Translations under genes and position numbers: made by a program
Notes under the pieces: generated by a model
What the model was told of the DNA's origin: nothing
What the model saw: the letters and a program-made list of their open reading frames with translations, nothing else
The model's database searches: none
Shown here: positions 17,725-26,672 of the stretch, piece by piece
How the letters are laid out: the number at the start of each line of letters is the position of its first letter
How positions within the stretch are numbered: position 1 is the first letter of the stretch
Source of the DNA: an uncultured Amylibacter sp.
GTDB taxonomy: Bacteria; Pseudomonadota; Alphaproteobacteria; Rhodobacterales; Rhodobacteraceae
NCBI GenBank assembly: GCA_959347345.1
Contig: OY365738.1
Span: forward strand, 868,001-932,000
Direction: 5' to 3'
DNA length: 64,000 bases

Positions 17725-19341
17725 ATGGATAAAGTGAAAAACAAGGCGAGCAAGGGGAACCTTGCTCGCCCTACCCCCAAACTTGGGGATAATACGGCGA
17801 CCAATACGGGTAGGAATTCCGATGGGGATTTCGCGTTAGAACTGCGCGGGATTTGCAAATCCTTTGGGCTGGTTCGCGCCAATCGCGATATTGATTTGAA
17901 GGTGGAAACGGGGACTATCCACGGGATTATCGGCGAAAACGGGGCGGGTAAATCCACCCTTATGAACATTCTTTACGGGTTGCATCGCGCCGATAGCGGG
18001 CAGATGTTTATCAACGGAACGGCTCAGCGAATTCGCAATGCCAGTGATGCGTTGCGGCTGGGCATAGGCATGGTGCATCAGCATTTCATGCTGGTTTCCC
18101 CCTTTAATGTGTTGGAAAACGTGATGCTGGGCAGTGAGGGCGGTGCGTTGTTAAAAGCGGGTCGTGCGGCCAGTTTAAAGACGTTGGAAAGCCTTGGGCG
18201 CAACTATGACATGGCGGTTGATCCGAACAGTTTGATTTCGGATTTGAACGTCGGCTCGCGCCAGAGGGTAGAGATTTTAAAGGCGTTAAAAGGCGGTGCG
18301 GATATTTTAATTCTGGACGAGCCAACGGGCGTTTTAACCCCGCAAGAGACCGAACAGTTATTCAAAATCCTGCGGGTTTTGCGCGATGACGGGGTGACTA
18401 TTTTACTGATTACCCATAAATTGGCGGAAATTATGGCGATAACCGATAATGTGTCGATTATGCGTGCGGGGCTGATGGTTGGGCATCGGCGGACCGCGGC
18501 GACTAGCCCTGCGGAGCTGGCGGAATTGATGGTCGGGCGACCTGTTTTATTGAATGTGAAAAAAACGCCCGCGAAAATTGGTGCGCCGATTTTGCGCGTG
18601 TCTGGGCTGGGTGCCTATTCCTCACAAGGCAATAAAATCCTTGATGGGCTGGGGTTTTCTTTGCATGAGGGCGAGATTCTTGGCATAGCTGGGGTTTCGG
18701 GCAACGGGCAGACTCCGCTGATGGAGATTTTATCGGGGATGCGCGTGCCTGACGAAGGCGGGTTTGAGTTTGACGGCGTGCAGGTGGATAAAACGCACCC
18801 GATGACTCCGCAGGCGTTGCGATTGCACGGATTGGGGCATATTCCAGAAGACCGCCACAAGCATGGGTTGATATTGGATTATACGGCGCAGGAAAATATG
18901 GTGCTGGGGTTTCATCATTTGCCACTGGCTGGGGCTGGGTTTTTTATGAATAAGGGGGCGGTTTTGGCGCATTGTTTGGCGCGGATGGATGAGTTTGATA
19001 TCCGTCCTCGCGACCCGTATTTAAAGGCGGCGCAGTTTAGCGGCGGGAATCAGCAGAAAATCGTGATAGCGCGGGAGGTTTCGGCAAATCCAAAGATGCT
19101 GATTGTCGGGCAGCCTACCCGCGGGGTGGATGTCGGGGCGATAGAGTTTATCTATAAGGAGCTGTTGGCGTTGCGGGATAAAGGCTGTGGGATTATTCTG
19201 GTGTCCGTGGAATTGGATGAGGTGATGGGGCTGGCGGATCGTATCTTGGTGATGAATGCGGGGCGCGAAGTTGGGACTATTGGCGCGGATGTGGCAACGC
19301 GGCATGCGTTGGGGATGATGATGACAGGGGTTAGTGATTAG
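17725..19341 (+). CDS. Nucleoside ABC transporter ATP-binding protein, two ABC domains
   Basis: A protein of about 538 residues with two fused ATPase domains, typical of BMP-linked nucleoside and simple-sugar transporters. The first domain has GENGAGKST (Walker A) and ILILDEPTGVLTPQE. The second has GVSGNGQTPL, where the Walker-A Lys is absent as is usual for the degenerate second domain of this group, and FSGGNQQKIVIAREV. The start is uncertain: ATG 17725 has GGTGGA eight bases upstream, and ATG 17689 is also in frame. The last residues (VSD) and the stop are encoded by heptamer repeats. The matching permeases lie immediately beyond the repeat on the opposite strand. Confidence 0.9.
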   Translation: MDKVKNKASKGNLARPTPKLGDNTATNTGRNSDGDFALELRGICKSFGLVRANRDIDLKVETGTIHGIIGENGAGKSTLMNILYGLHRADSGQMFINGTAQRIRNASDALRLGIGMVHQHFMLVSPFNVLENVMLGSEGGALLKAGRAASLKTLESLGRNYDMAVDPNSLISDLNVGSRQRVEILKALKGGADILILDEPTGVLTPQETEQLFKILRVLRDDGVTILLITHKLAEIMAITDNVSIMRAGLMVGHRRTAATSPAELAELMVGRPVLLNVKKTPAKIGAPILRVSGLGAYSSQGNKILDGLGFSLHEGEILGIAGVSGNGQTPLMEILSGMRVPDEGGFEFDGVQVDKTHPMTPQALRLHGLGHIPEDRHKHGLILDYTAQENMVLGFHHLPLAGAGFFMNKGAVLAHCLARMDEFDIRPRDPYLKAAQFSGGNQQKIVIAREVSANPKMLIVGQPTRGVDVGAIEFIYKELLALRDKGCGIILVSVELDEVMGLADRILVMNAGREVGTIGADVATRHALGMMMTGVSD

Positions 19342-19864
19342 TGATTAGTGATTAGTGATTAGTTTTTTTGTCACTTCTTGGCTGGTCGGCATTTCGAAGA
19401 AATGACGAAGACCCGCAGGGCTAAATAATGATGAATGATTGGTTATTAGAGATTAGGAGTTGGTTATTAGAAGTTAAGAGCGGAGGTTTTTTGTTTCGCC
19501 CTCACTTCGTTCGGTTGCCCGCCCGCCCACCCCTCCTGCGGAGAGCTGGACGGGGTTTTATGGCTAAAGCCTGTCCTAACATCTAGGCACAGCCTAAATA
19601 AATTTAGAAATAGCCTATCGCCAATTCCCAAGTATTCTTTGCAAATAATCCAATTTATAGTCTTGTTATTCCAGATAGTAAATTTATGACAATCTTATCA
19701 TCTTGTAACCAAAGGGCTTTTGGCATGCTCCCACGAAGTGGGGGCTACGCACAAAAGACCACGCTGGTCGGTATTGCGTAGCAATGACGAAGACCCGCAG
19801 GGCTATTAATCACTCACCACTAATCACTAATCACTCACCACTAATCACTAATCACTAACAACTC
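19335..19864. repeat. Composite intergenic repeat, copy 3 (forward, near complete)
   Basis: Best full-length example. It runs from left heptamers GTGATTA through the small stem CATTTC-GAA-GAAATG (19390-19404), an AGACCCGCAGGGCT stem and the CCCTCACTTCGTTCGG block with the CCACCCCTCCTGCGG tract. It continues with CCTAAATAAATTTAG, CCAAGTATTCTTTGCAAATA, CCAGATAGTAAATTTAT and the GGGCTTTTGGCATGC hairpin. It ends with GACCACGCTGGTC, a second small stem ATTGC-GTA-GCAAT, a second AGACCCGCAGGGCT and right heptamers TAATCAC. It sits between converging transporter genes. Confidence 0.93.
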
Positions 19865-20831
19865 ACCGCTCATAATTCACCCCAATCGCCTTTGGCGGGG
19901 TTGGTCGCCCAATAACCCCTGCCAATAACAACACCGTCACAATATACGGAATAGCCTGCATCAGTTGCGCTGGCACTTCACCAATAAACCACCATTCCAC
20001 CCCCTGCATCCGCGTGGTAGCCGCATCCAAAAACCCAAACAACAAACACGCAAGGAACGCCCGCACAGGCTGCCAATTCCCGACAATCACCGCCGCCAGC
20101 GCAATATACCCCTTACCCGCCGACATATCGCGGATGAAATTCGCCCCGTGCGCCGTTGATAAATACGCCCCTGCTATCCCACAAAACACCCCGCCAATCA
20201 ACAACGCACGATAGCGCAACCAGACGACCGATACCCCCGCGCTATCCACCGCTTCTGGCATTTCACCAACCGCCCGCAATCGCAACCCGAACCGCGAGCG
20301 ATACAGGATAAACATAGCCAAAGGCACACACATTAACGCTATGTAAGTCAATATATTATGCCCGCCAATCAGTTGCCGATAAACGACCCCAACCACTGGC
20401 ACACTGTCCAAAACCCCCGTGAGCCACAGCTCAATCGGGGAAAACCGCGCGTCCCCCGCAAGGCTAGGCGTTTGCCCGCCCCTTTGAAACAGGGCAATCC
20501 CGACAATAACGGTCAAACCAGAGGCTAATATATTAATCGCCAAACCACTGACGACTTGGTCGCCCTTGTGGGTAATACAGGCAAACCCGTGTAACAGAGA
20601 CATAAACACACCCGCACCAATCGCCGCCCCAAGCCCCAGCCAAGCCGACCCCGTTAAAGTCGCCACACTGGCGGCGGCAAACGCTCCGCTCAGCATTTTG
20701 CCTTCCAGCGAGATATCAACAATCCCAGAGCGTTCCGAAAATATCCCCGCCATAGCGCACAAAATCAAAGGCGTAGCCAGACGCAAGGTCGCATCAAGGC
20801 TGAGCAATATCTGGTACAGAGTCTCTGTCAT
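19863..20831 (-). CDS. Nucleoside ABC transporter permease (second)
   Basis: A 322-residue integral membrane protein of the BPD_transp_2 family that forms half of the channel of a BMP-type nucleoside transporter. It has eight or more hydrophobic segments and the family motifs GIFSERSGIVDISLEGKML near the N-terminus and VGNWQPVRAFLACLLFGF toward the C-terminus. Its ATG overlaps the stop of the upstream permease by four bases, so the two are translationally coupled. The partner ATPase and binding protein are on the other strand. Confidence 0.9.
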   Translation of the reverse strand: MTETLYQILLSLDATLRLATPLILCAMAGIFSERSGIVDISLEGKMLSGAFAAASVATLTGSAWLGLGAAIGAGVFMSLLHGFACITHKGDQVVSGLAINILASGLTVIVGIALFQRGGQTPSLAGDARFSPIELWLTGVLDSVPVVGVVYRQLIGGHNILTYIALMCVPLAMFILYRSRFGLRLRAVGEMPEAVDSAGVSVVWLRYRALLIGGVFCGIAGAYLSTAHGANFIRDMSAGKGYIALAAVIVGNWQPVRAFLACLLFGFLDAATTRMQGVEWWFIGEVPAQLMQAIPYIVTVLLLAGVIGRPTPPKAIGVNYER

Positions 20832-21940
20832 CGTATCAATCCCCCCATATATAAAACCCGTGCTAAAGACGGTTTGAACAGATTGACTAATGCGCCTGAG
20901 AATAAAATGATAAGCCCTTGGACGAGCAAAACCATCTCCCTCGTTATCAGGGTGAATTCAAAATCTAACTCGGCCCCGCCTTGGAATAACGCGCCGAATA
21001 ACAACGCGGCAAAGAATATCCCAATCGGGTGATTGCGCCCCATTAACGCCACGGCTATGCCCGTGAAACCTGCGCCTGCGGTGAAGTTTAACACGATTCG
21101 GTGGTGGGTGCCGAGCACTTCGTTCGTTGCCAATAACCCCGCGAATGCGCCCGATATAATCATAGTAATAACGATAATTCGCTTTACGTTAATACCCGCG
21201 TAATGCGCGGCTTCTTGGTTTTTGCCGACCGCACGGATTTCAAACCCCAAACGGGTTTTCCAGATAAGCATCCAAAACACGCCCAGCGCGGCTAGGGCTA
21301 TGATAAACGATAGGTTCAACGGGCTGGCGACGGTGGTTATGCCTATTTCGCCGAGGATGTCACGCATGGACGGCAGATAGGCGGCATCGCCCAAAAGGTC
21401 ACTCTGCGGGGATTGCTGCCCTTTTTGCAGCAGCCAACCTGATAATAGCCAGACCATCAGCGAGGACGCAAGGAAGTTAAACATAATGGTGGTGACGACT
21501 ATGTGGCTACCCCGAGTCGCCTGCAACCAGCCTGGGATAAACGCCCATAACGCGCCGAACGCCGCGCTGGTTATGACGCAGATGGGGAGGACTAGGAACG
21601 CGGGCAAGTGCGGTGCGATGGCAAAGGCGGTCAAAGCCGCGCCCAACCCGCCGATATAGGCCTGTCCTTCTCCGCCGATATTAAACATAAGCGCGTGAAA
21701 GGCGGTGGCAACGGCCAGCCCCGTGAAGATGAAATTGGTGGTGTAGTATAGGGTGTAGCCGAGGCTCTCTGGATAAAAGAACGCCCCTTGTATCATAATG
21801 GATAGCGCGTGGGCGGGGTTTTCCCCCAGTATCCAAATGACTAGACCGCAGAATAAAAACGCGATGGTGAGGTTTAATAAGGGTAGTAGAAAAACATCAG
21901 CCCACCGTGGGAGGGGGGGAATTGGGGAATCCGTGGGCAT
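20828..21940 (-). CDS. Nucleoside ABC transporter permease (first)
   Basis: A 371-residue BPD_transp_2-family permease, partner of the gene that follows. About ten hydrophobic segments are visible, with the family motifs TGLAVATAFHALMFNIGGEGQ and FTAGAGFTGIAVALMGRNHPIG. The ATG at 21940 is chosen because AAAGGAC lies about 10 bases upstream; the in-frame extension to 22018 runs through the ileS promoter region and is unlikely. Transcription starts opposite ileS, so the 21941-22064 gap holds two divergent promoters. Confidence 0.9.
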   Translation of the reverse strand: MPTDSPIPPLPRWADVFLLPLLNLTIAFLFCGLVIWILGENPAHALSIMIQGAFFYPESLGYTLYYTTNFIFTGLAVATAFHALMFNIGGEGQAYIGGLGAALTAFAIAPHLPAFLVLPICVITSAAFGALWAFIPGWLQATRGSHIVVTTIMFNFLASSLMVWLLSGWLLQKGQQSPQSDLLGDAAYLPSMRDILGEIGITTVASPLNLSFIIALAALGVFWMLIWKTRLGFEIRAVGKNQEAAHYAGINVKRIIVITMIISGAFAGLLATNEVLGTHHRIVLNFTAGAGFTGIAVALMGRNHPIGIFFAALLFGALFQGGAELDFEFTLITREMVLLVQGLIILFSGALVNLFKPSLARVLYMGGLIR

Positions 21941-22007
21941 GTGGGGTGTCCTTTGTGGTGTTTTGGTTATTATTAGGTATTCGTTGCCGATTGTCAATTC
22001 GCCCCGC

Positions 22008-22036
22008 TTTACAATCACGCAAATTTAATTTATAGA
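22008..22036 (+). promoter_or_regulatory. Candidate sigma70 promoter of ileS
   Basis: TTTACA (22008-22013), a 17-base spacer and TATAGA (22031-22036), placed about 28 bases before the ileS start codon. Expected transcript start is near 22043. Confidence 0.6.
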
Positions 22037-22064
22037 CGGATAAAAACAACAAAAGACCGAAGCC

Positions 22065-25000
22065 ATGCCTAACTCCCCCGAAACACCGCCCGATTACAAA
22101 AACACCCTCAGCCTGCCGCAAACGGATTTTCCAATGCGGGCGGGTTTGCCTGTGCGAGAGCCTGAATGGTTGAAACGATGGGATAGCCTCGCCATATACG
22201 ATACTCTGCGCGAAAGGGCGAAACAGGCGAAAGACGCAAACAACCCCCGCCCCGATTTCGTGCTTCATGACGGTCCGCCCTATGCCAATGGTCACCTCCA
22301 TATCGGGCATGCTCTTAATAAAATCCTAAAGGATTTCATCCACAGAAGCCAGCAAATGCTGGGCAATGACAGCCGTTATATTCCGGGTTGGGATTGCCAC
22401 GGCTTGCCGATTGAATGGAAAATCGAAGAAAAATACCGCAATAAAGGCAAGGACAAAGACGAAGTCCCCATCATAGAACTCCGCCAAGAATGCCGCCGTT
22501 TCGCCCAAGAATGGGTTGATATCCAAGCCGTGGAATTCCAACGGCTGGGCGTTAGTGGCAAGTGGGACAACCCCTATTTGACTATGGCACCCCACGCGGA
22601 GGCGACTATCGCCGCCGAATTCATCAAATTCGTTATGAACGGCGCGTTGTATCAGGGTAGTAAGCCCGTGATGTGGTCGCCCGTGGAAAAAACCGCACTG
22701 GCAGAGGCGGAGGTGGAATATGAAAACCACAAAAGCCACACGATTTGGGTTGCTTTTCCCTTTGCCACGCAAGCCGATTTGCCCACCGATTTACCCGATG
22801 ATTTAAAAACCGCACGGGTGGTGATTTGGACGACGACCCCTTGGACTATTCCCTCAAACCGCGCCGTTGCGTTTAATGAAAATATCGCTTATGGGCTTTA
22901 TGAAGTGCAGGAAACCCAAACCGAAAGCTGGGTGAAAACGGGCGAGCGATTCATCTTTGCCGACAAAATGGCGGGCGAGTGTTTGGAAAAGTCTCGCGTA
23001 ACCAAATTCACGCGGATTCGCGATGTGTCCGCAACCGAATTAAACGGCAAAATGCTGCGCCATCCTTTCCATGATTTGGCGGGGACGGAGGCGGAATGGG
23101 ACGCGAAATCCATCACGGGTCTCGCCGAAATTAAGGCGGGGATACGGGATGCAAACACGCCTCACAAATTCTGGGATTATCTGGTTCCGATGCTGGCGGG
23201 CGACCATGTGACGGATGACGCTGGCACGGGGTTTGTCCATACTGCGCCGTCCCATGGCGCGGATGATTACGAATTGTTTGTCAAACACAACTGGCTGAAT
23301 TTGATGACCTATAATGTCGGGGAGTCCTCCGAATTTCTGCCCCATGTTCCCCTGTTCGCAGGGCTGGAAGTCTTTGATAAAAAGGGGCGGGAGGGCAAAG
23401 CGAACTCGGCCGTGATTGACGCGTTGGTGGCCTCTGGCGCACTGATAGCCCGTGGGCGGATTGAACACAGCTATCCCCATTCGTGGCGGTCTAAAGCGCC
23501 GGTTATTTTCCGTAATACTCCGCAATGGTTTGTTGCGATTGACCGCGAAATTGGCGGGGATAATACCCTTGGCGCGACTATTCGGGAGCGGGCTTTGAAG
23601 GCGATTGACTCGGTGAAATGGACTCCGCAAACGGGGCGCAATCGCCTGCATTCTATGATTTCCACGCGCCCCGATTGGGTGCTATCGCGGCAGAGGGCTT
23701 GGGGGGTGCCTTTGGCGTGTTTTACCCGTATTGGCGTGTTGCCCACAGACGCGGATTTTATATTGCGCAATGAGGCCGTGAATGCGCGGATTATCGCGGC
23801 GTTTGAAGCCGAGGGCGCGGATTGCTGGTATGAAACGGGCGCGAAATCGCGGTTTTTGGAGGGGATTGACGGGGTGAATCCCAACGATTGGCAGCAGGTT
23901 TTTGATATTTTGGATGTGTGGTTTGATAGTGGTAGCACGCATGCTTTCGTTCTGCGTGACCGTGCGGATGGGGCGGAGGACGGCATAGCCGATTTGTATT
24001 TGGAAGGCACAGACCAGCATCGCGGGTGGTTTCATTCGTCGCTTTTGCAGTCCTGTGGGACGAATGGTCGTGCGCCCTATCGCGGGGTTTTGACGCACGG
24101 ATTTACCTTGGATGAAAACGGGCGGAAGATGTCCAAATCTTTGGGCAATACGCTGGCGCCCGATAAGATTGTTGCGCAATATGGGGCGGATATTTTGCGC
24201 CTGTGGGTGGCGCAGGCGGACTATACTGCCGACCAGAGGATAGGTGCGGAGATTTTGAAGAATACGGCGGATAGTTATCGGCGGTTAAGGAATACGTTTC
24301 GGTTTATTTTGGGGAATTTGGATGGGTTTGAGGAGTCGGAGCGGGTGGATTATGAGGATATGCCAGAGCTTGAGCAGTGGGTTTTGAGTCGTTTGGCAAT
24401 GTTGGATTTACAAGTGACAAATGGCTATAAAAACTATAATTTTCAATTAGCGTTTAGTGGTATTTTTAGCTTTTGCACCTCTACCCTATCAGCCTTTTAT
24501 TTTGATGTGCGCAAGGATGTTTTATATTGCGATACAAAGGATAGCATCCGCAGACGCGCGGCACGAACAGTTTTAGATATGCTCTTTACTTACCTGACCA
24601 AATGGCTTGCCCCTATCCTACCTTTTACCATGGAGGAGGTTTGGCTAGAACGCCACAAGGGGGCGAAAGACTCTGTCCATTTGCACGATTTTGAAAAAGC
24701 GAAAGGGGCATGGGTAACTTCTGTATTATCAGACTTTAATTGGTCGTGCATCATCCACGCCCGCAAAGTGGTAACTGGTGCGATAGAGATTGAACGCACC
24801 AATAAAACTATTGGGTCTAGTTTGGAAGCTGCACCGATTGTTTATATTGGTGCAGAGACTAAACTCGCCATGAAGGACATGGACAACATAGATTTTGCCG
24901 ATATTTGCATTACTTCTGGCATCACCATTTCTTATGAAAATCCGCCAAAAGATGCTTTCACCCCGATTGATTCACAGGATGAAGTATACGTAAAATTTGC

Positions 25001-25124
25001 CAAAGCCGAAGGGCAAAAATGTGCAAGATGCTGGAAGATTAGTAAAGATGTTGGCGCGTATAAACACCCGCAAACCTGCAAACGATGCAATGACGCTCTA
25101 AATACGCTAAATCACCCCTTGTAA
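22065..25124 (+). CDS. ileS: Isoleucyl-tRNA synthetase
   Basis: Class Ia synthetase of 1019 residues that charges tRNA-Ile. It has the HIGH motif in PYANGHLHIGHALNK (residues 72-86), the CP1 editing domain (TTTPWTIPSNRA and AGTGFVHTAPSHG) and the KMSKS motif in GRKMSKSLGN near residue 688. A C-terminal zinc ribbon shows CARCW...CKRC. From about 24400 to the end, base composition becomes clearly AT-richer and codon choice changes, while the frame and the family motifs stay intact. This suggests a recombined 3' segment. It is probably monocistronic with its own promoter. Confidence 0.97.
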   Translation: MPNSPETPPDYKNTLSLPQTDFPMRAGLPVREPEWLKRWDSLAIYDTLRERAKQAKDANNPRPDFVLHDGPPYANGHLHIGHALNKILKDFIHRSQQMLGNDSRYIPGWDCHGLPIEWKIEEKYRNKGKDKDEVPIIELRQECRRFAQEWVDIQAVEFQRLGVSGKWDNPYLTMAPHAEATIAAEFIKFVMNGALYQGSKPVMWSPVEKTALAEAEVEYENHKSHTIWVAFPFATQADLPTDLPDDLKTARVVIWTTTPWTIPSNRAVAFNENIAYGLYEVQETQTESWVKTGERFIFADKMAGECLEKSRVTKFTRIRDVSATELNGKMLRHPFHDLAGTEAEWDAKSITGLAEIKAGIRDANTPHKFWDYLVPMLAGDHVTDDAGTGFVHTAPSHGADDYELFVKHNWLNLMTYNVGESSEFLPHVPLFAGLEVFDKKGREGKANSAVIDALVASGALIARGRIEHSYPHSWRSKAPVIFRNTPQWFVAIDREIGGDNTLGATIRERALKAIDSVKWTPQTGRNRLHSMISTRPDWVLSRQRAWGVPLACFTRIGVLPTDADFILRNEAVNARIIAAFEAEGADCWYETGAKSRFLEGIDGVNPNDWQQVFDILDVWFDSGSTHAFVLRDRADGAEDGIADLYLEGTDQHRGWFHSSLLQSCGTNGRAPYRGVLTHGFTLDENGRKMSKSLGNTLAPDKIVAQYGADILRLWVAQADYTADQRIGAEILKNTADSYRRLRNTFRFILGNLDGFEESERVDYEDMPELEQWVLSRLAMLDLQVTNGYKNYNFQLAFSGIFSFCTSTLSAFYFDVRKDVLYCDTKDSIRRRAARTVLDMLFTYLTKWLAPILPFTMEEVWLERHKGAKDSVHLHDFEKAKGAWVTSVLSDFNWSCIIHARKVVTGAIEIERTNKTIGSSLEAAPIVYIGAETKLAMKDMDNIDFADICITSGITISYENPPKDAFTPIDSQDEVYVKFAKAEGQKCARCWKISKDVGAYKHPQTCKRCNDALNTLNHPL

Positions 25125-25173
25125 ATAATCCAAAAACTCTGTCTTATCAAACGGATAACTTTGGATACCATCA

Positions 25174-26028
25174 ATGACTTTAACCGTATTTTTCGCCGTT
25201 TTATTCGCCGCCCTAGTCCATGCCAGTTGGAACGGCATCATCAAACAGGGCAGCAACAAATGGCAATTCATGATGCTGTTATCGGCGGGCGAATTGGTCG
25301 CGGGGGCGGTCATGGTCGCCATATTCCCCCTGCCCGATATCCGCGCGGTCGGCTGGCTCATCGCCTCTGTATCGTTCCACACTCTGTACAAATTCGCGCT
25401 GGCTTGGGCGTATATTTACGGCGATTTATCGCGGGTTTATCCCATCGCACGGGGCGGAGCCCAAATGCTGGTGTTGCTGATTTCCGTCGCCATCCTCGCC
25501 CCATTATCGTTATTAATCAAAGAGATACGGATGCTGGAAATCGGCGGGATTTTATTAATCAGCGTGGGGATTTTAACCATGGCTCGCGGCGTTTTCACTG
25601 GCAAAGAATCCCGAGCGTTACTGCCGTTTGCCCTGCTGGCGGCCGTGGCGACTGCCGGATATTCCATCACAGATGGGCTGGGCGGGCGCGTGGCGGGCAG
25701 TGTTTCGGGCTATGTCGGCTGGTTGTTTTTGCTGGACGGTATTATTTTTATCGGCGGCGGGTTGTGGTTGAATGGGCGAGGCATCGCGTCCGCCTCGCGC
25801 GGCGATTGGGGCAAAGGTTTGACGGCGGGCGGCCTGTCGGTCGTGGCGTATTGGATAGCGGTTTGGGCAATGACTATCGCGCCGATTGCGCTGGTGTCGG
25901 CGTTGCGAGAGACTTCGGTGGCCTTCGCGTTGCTGATTGGGGTTTTTATTTTGAAAGAACGGCTGAGTGGTGAGAAAATCGTGGCGATGGGGTTTATTTT
26001 GCTGGGGCTGGTGTTTATGCGGATTTAG
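25174..26028 (+). CDS. EamA/DMT-family transporter
   Basis: A 284-residue inner-membrane protein with about ten hydrophobic helices in two homologous halves, typical of the drug/metabolite transporter superfamily. Typical features are a VHASWNGIIKQG start, the first-half end GGILLISVGILTMARG and the second-half ALRETSVAFALLIGVFILKERLSGEKIVAMGFILLGL. Substrate is unknown. It begins 49 bp after ileS and ends next to the decamer array. There is no strong ribosome-binding site before the ATG at 25174. Confidence 0.85.
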   Translation: MTLTVFFAVLFAALVHASWNGIIKQGSNKWQFMMLLSAGELVAGAVMVAIFPLPDIRAVGWLIASVSFHTLYKFALAWAYIYGDLSRVYPIARGGAQMLVLLISVAILAPLSLLIKEIRMLEIGGILLISVGILTMARGVFTGKESRALLPFALLAAVATAGYSITDGLGGRVAGSVSGYVGWLFLLDGIIFIGGGLWLNGRGIASASRGDWGKGLTAGGLSVVAYWIAVWAMTIAPIALVSALRETSVAFALLIGVFILKERLSGEKIVAMGFILLGLVFMRI

Positions 26029-26060
26029 GGGGTGGTTAGTTGTTAGTTATTCTTAACTGG

Positions 26061-26320
26061 GATTAACCACAAATAACCACGATTAACCACGATTAACCAA
26101 CAATAACCACGATTAACCACGATTAACCAACAATAACCACAAATAACCAACAATAACCACGATTAACCACGATTAACCAACAATAACCACAAATAACCAA
26201 GATTAACCAAGATTAACCAACAATAACTAAGATTAACCAAGATTAACCAAGATTAACCAACAATAACTAAGATTAACCAAGATTAACCAACAATAACCAC
26301 AAATAACCAAGATTAACCAC
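26061..26320. repeat. Array of 26 contiguous decamers in perfect 10-bp phase
   Basis: Twenty-six ten-base units follow each other without one insertion or deletion. The types are GATTAACCAM, AAATAACCAM and CAATAACYAM (M = A or C), each carrying the core TAACCA or TAACTA. The order of types is irregular, often two GATTAAC units followed by one CAATAAC unit. It lies downstream of the EamA gene and upstream of the MFS gene in a 644-bp gap with no coding potential. Confidence 0.95.
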
Positions 26321-26600
26321 AGGTGGTTATTTTGGTTAATCATTAACTCAATTAACTCAGGTGAGTTATTTTGAGTTATTTTTAACTCAAGTGAGTTATT
26401 TTTAACTCAAGTGAGTTATTTTTAACTCCGATTAACTCAAGTGAGTTATTTTGAGTTATCGCAGTTATCCATTAACTCAATTAACTCAATTAACTCACAT
26501 TGAGTTATTTCAGTTATTCAATAACTGGATTAACTGCCCCAGTTATTTTTAACTGAAATTAACTGCGATTAACTGCCCCCAGTTATTTTTAGGTATTGAC
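26311..26600. repeat. String of short hairpins with changing arms
   Basis: Following the decamers is a series of stem-loops of common design. They are AACCAC-AG-GTGGTT (26315-26328), several AACTCA-(GG or AG)-TGAGTT, and AACTG-CCC-CAGTT and related forms toward 26590. All are spaced by TTATTTTTAACT-like DNA. Heptamer repeats (TAATCAC) continue to about 26645. The same AACTCA hairpins occur at 13551-13700. Confidence 0.88.
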
Positions 26601-26672
26601 TAAATTGCAATAATCACTAATCACTAATCACTAATCATTAATCGTTACCCCCTAAAACAAAGCCACCAAACC

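Noticed and set aside
19342..19862. Insertion sequence or transposon remnant
   Set aside because: No transposase fragment and no target-site duplication could be seen. The inverted heptamer edges vary in word and number between copies, unlike IS ends.
26061..26600. Replication origin or DnaA-box cluster
   Set aside because: The repeated word (TTAACCAC or ATAACCAC) differs from the DnaA box TTATNCACA at a key position, and no origin-type neighbours (dnaA, dnaN, hemE, parAB) are present.
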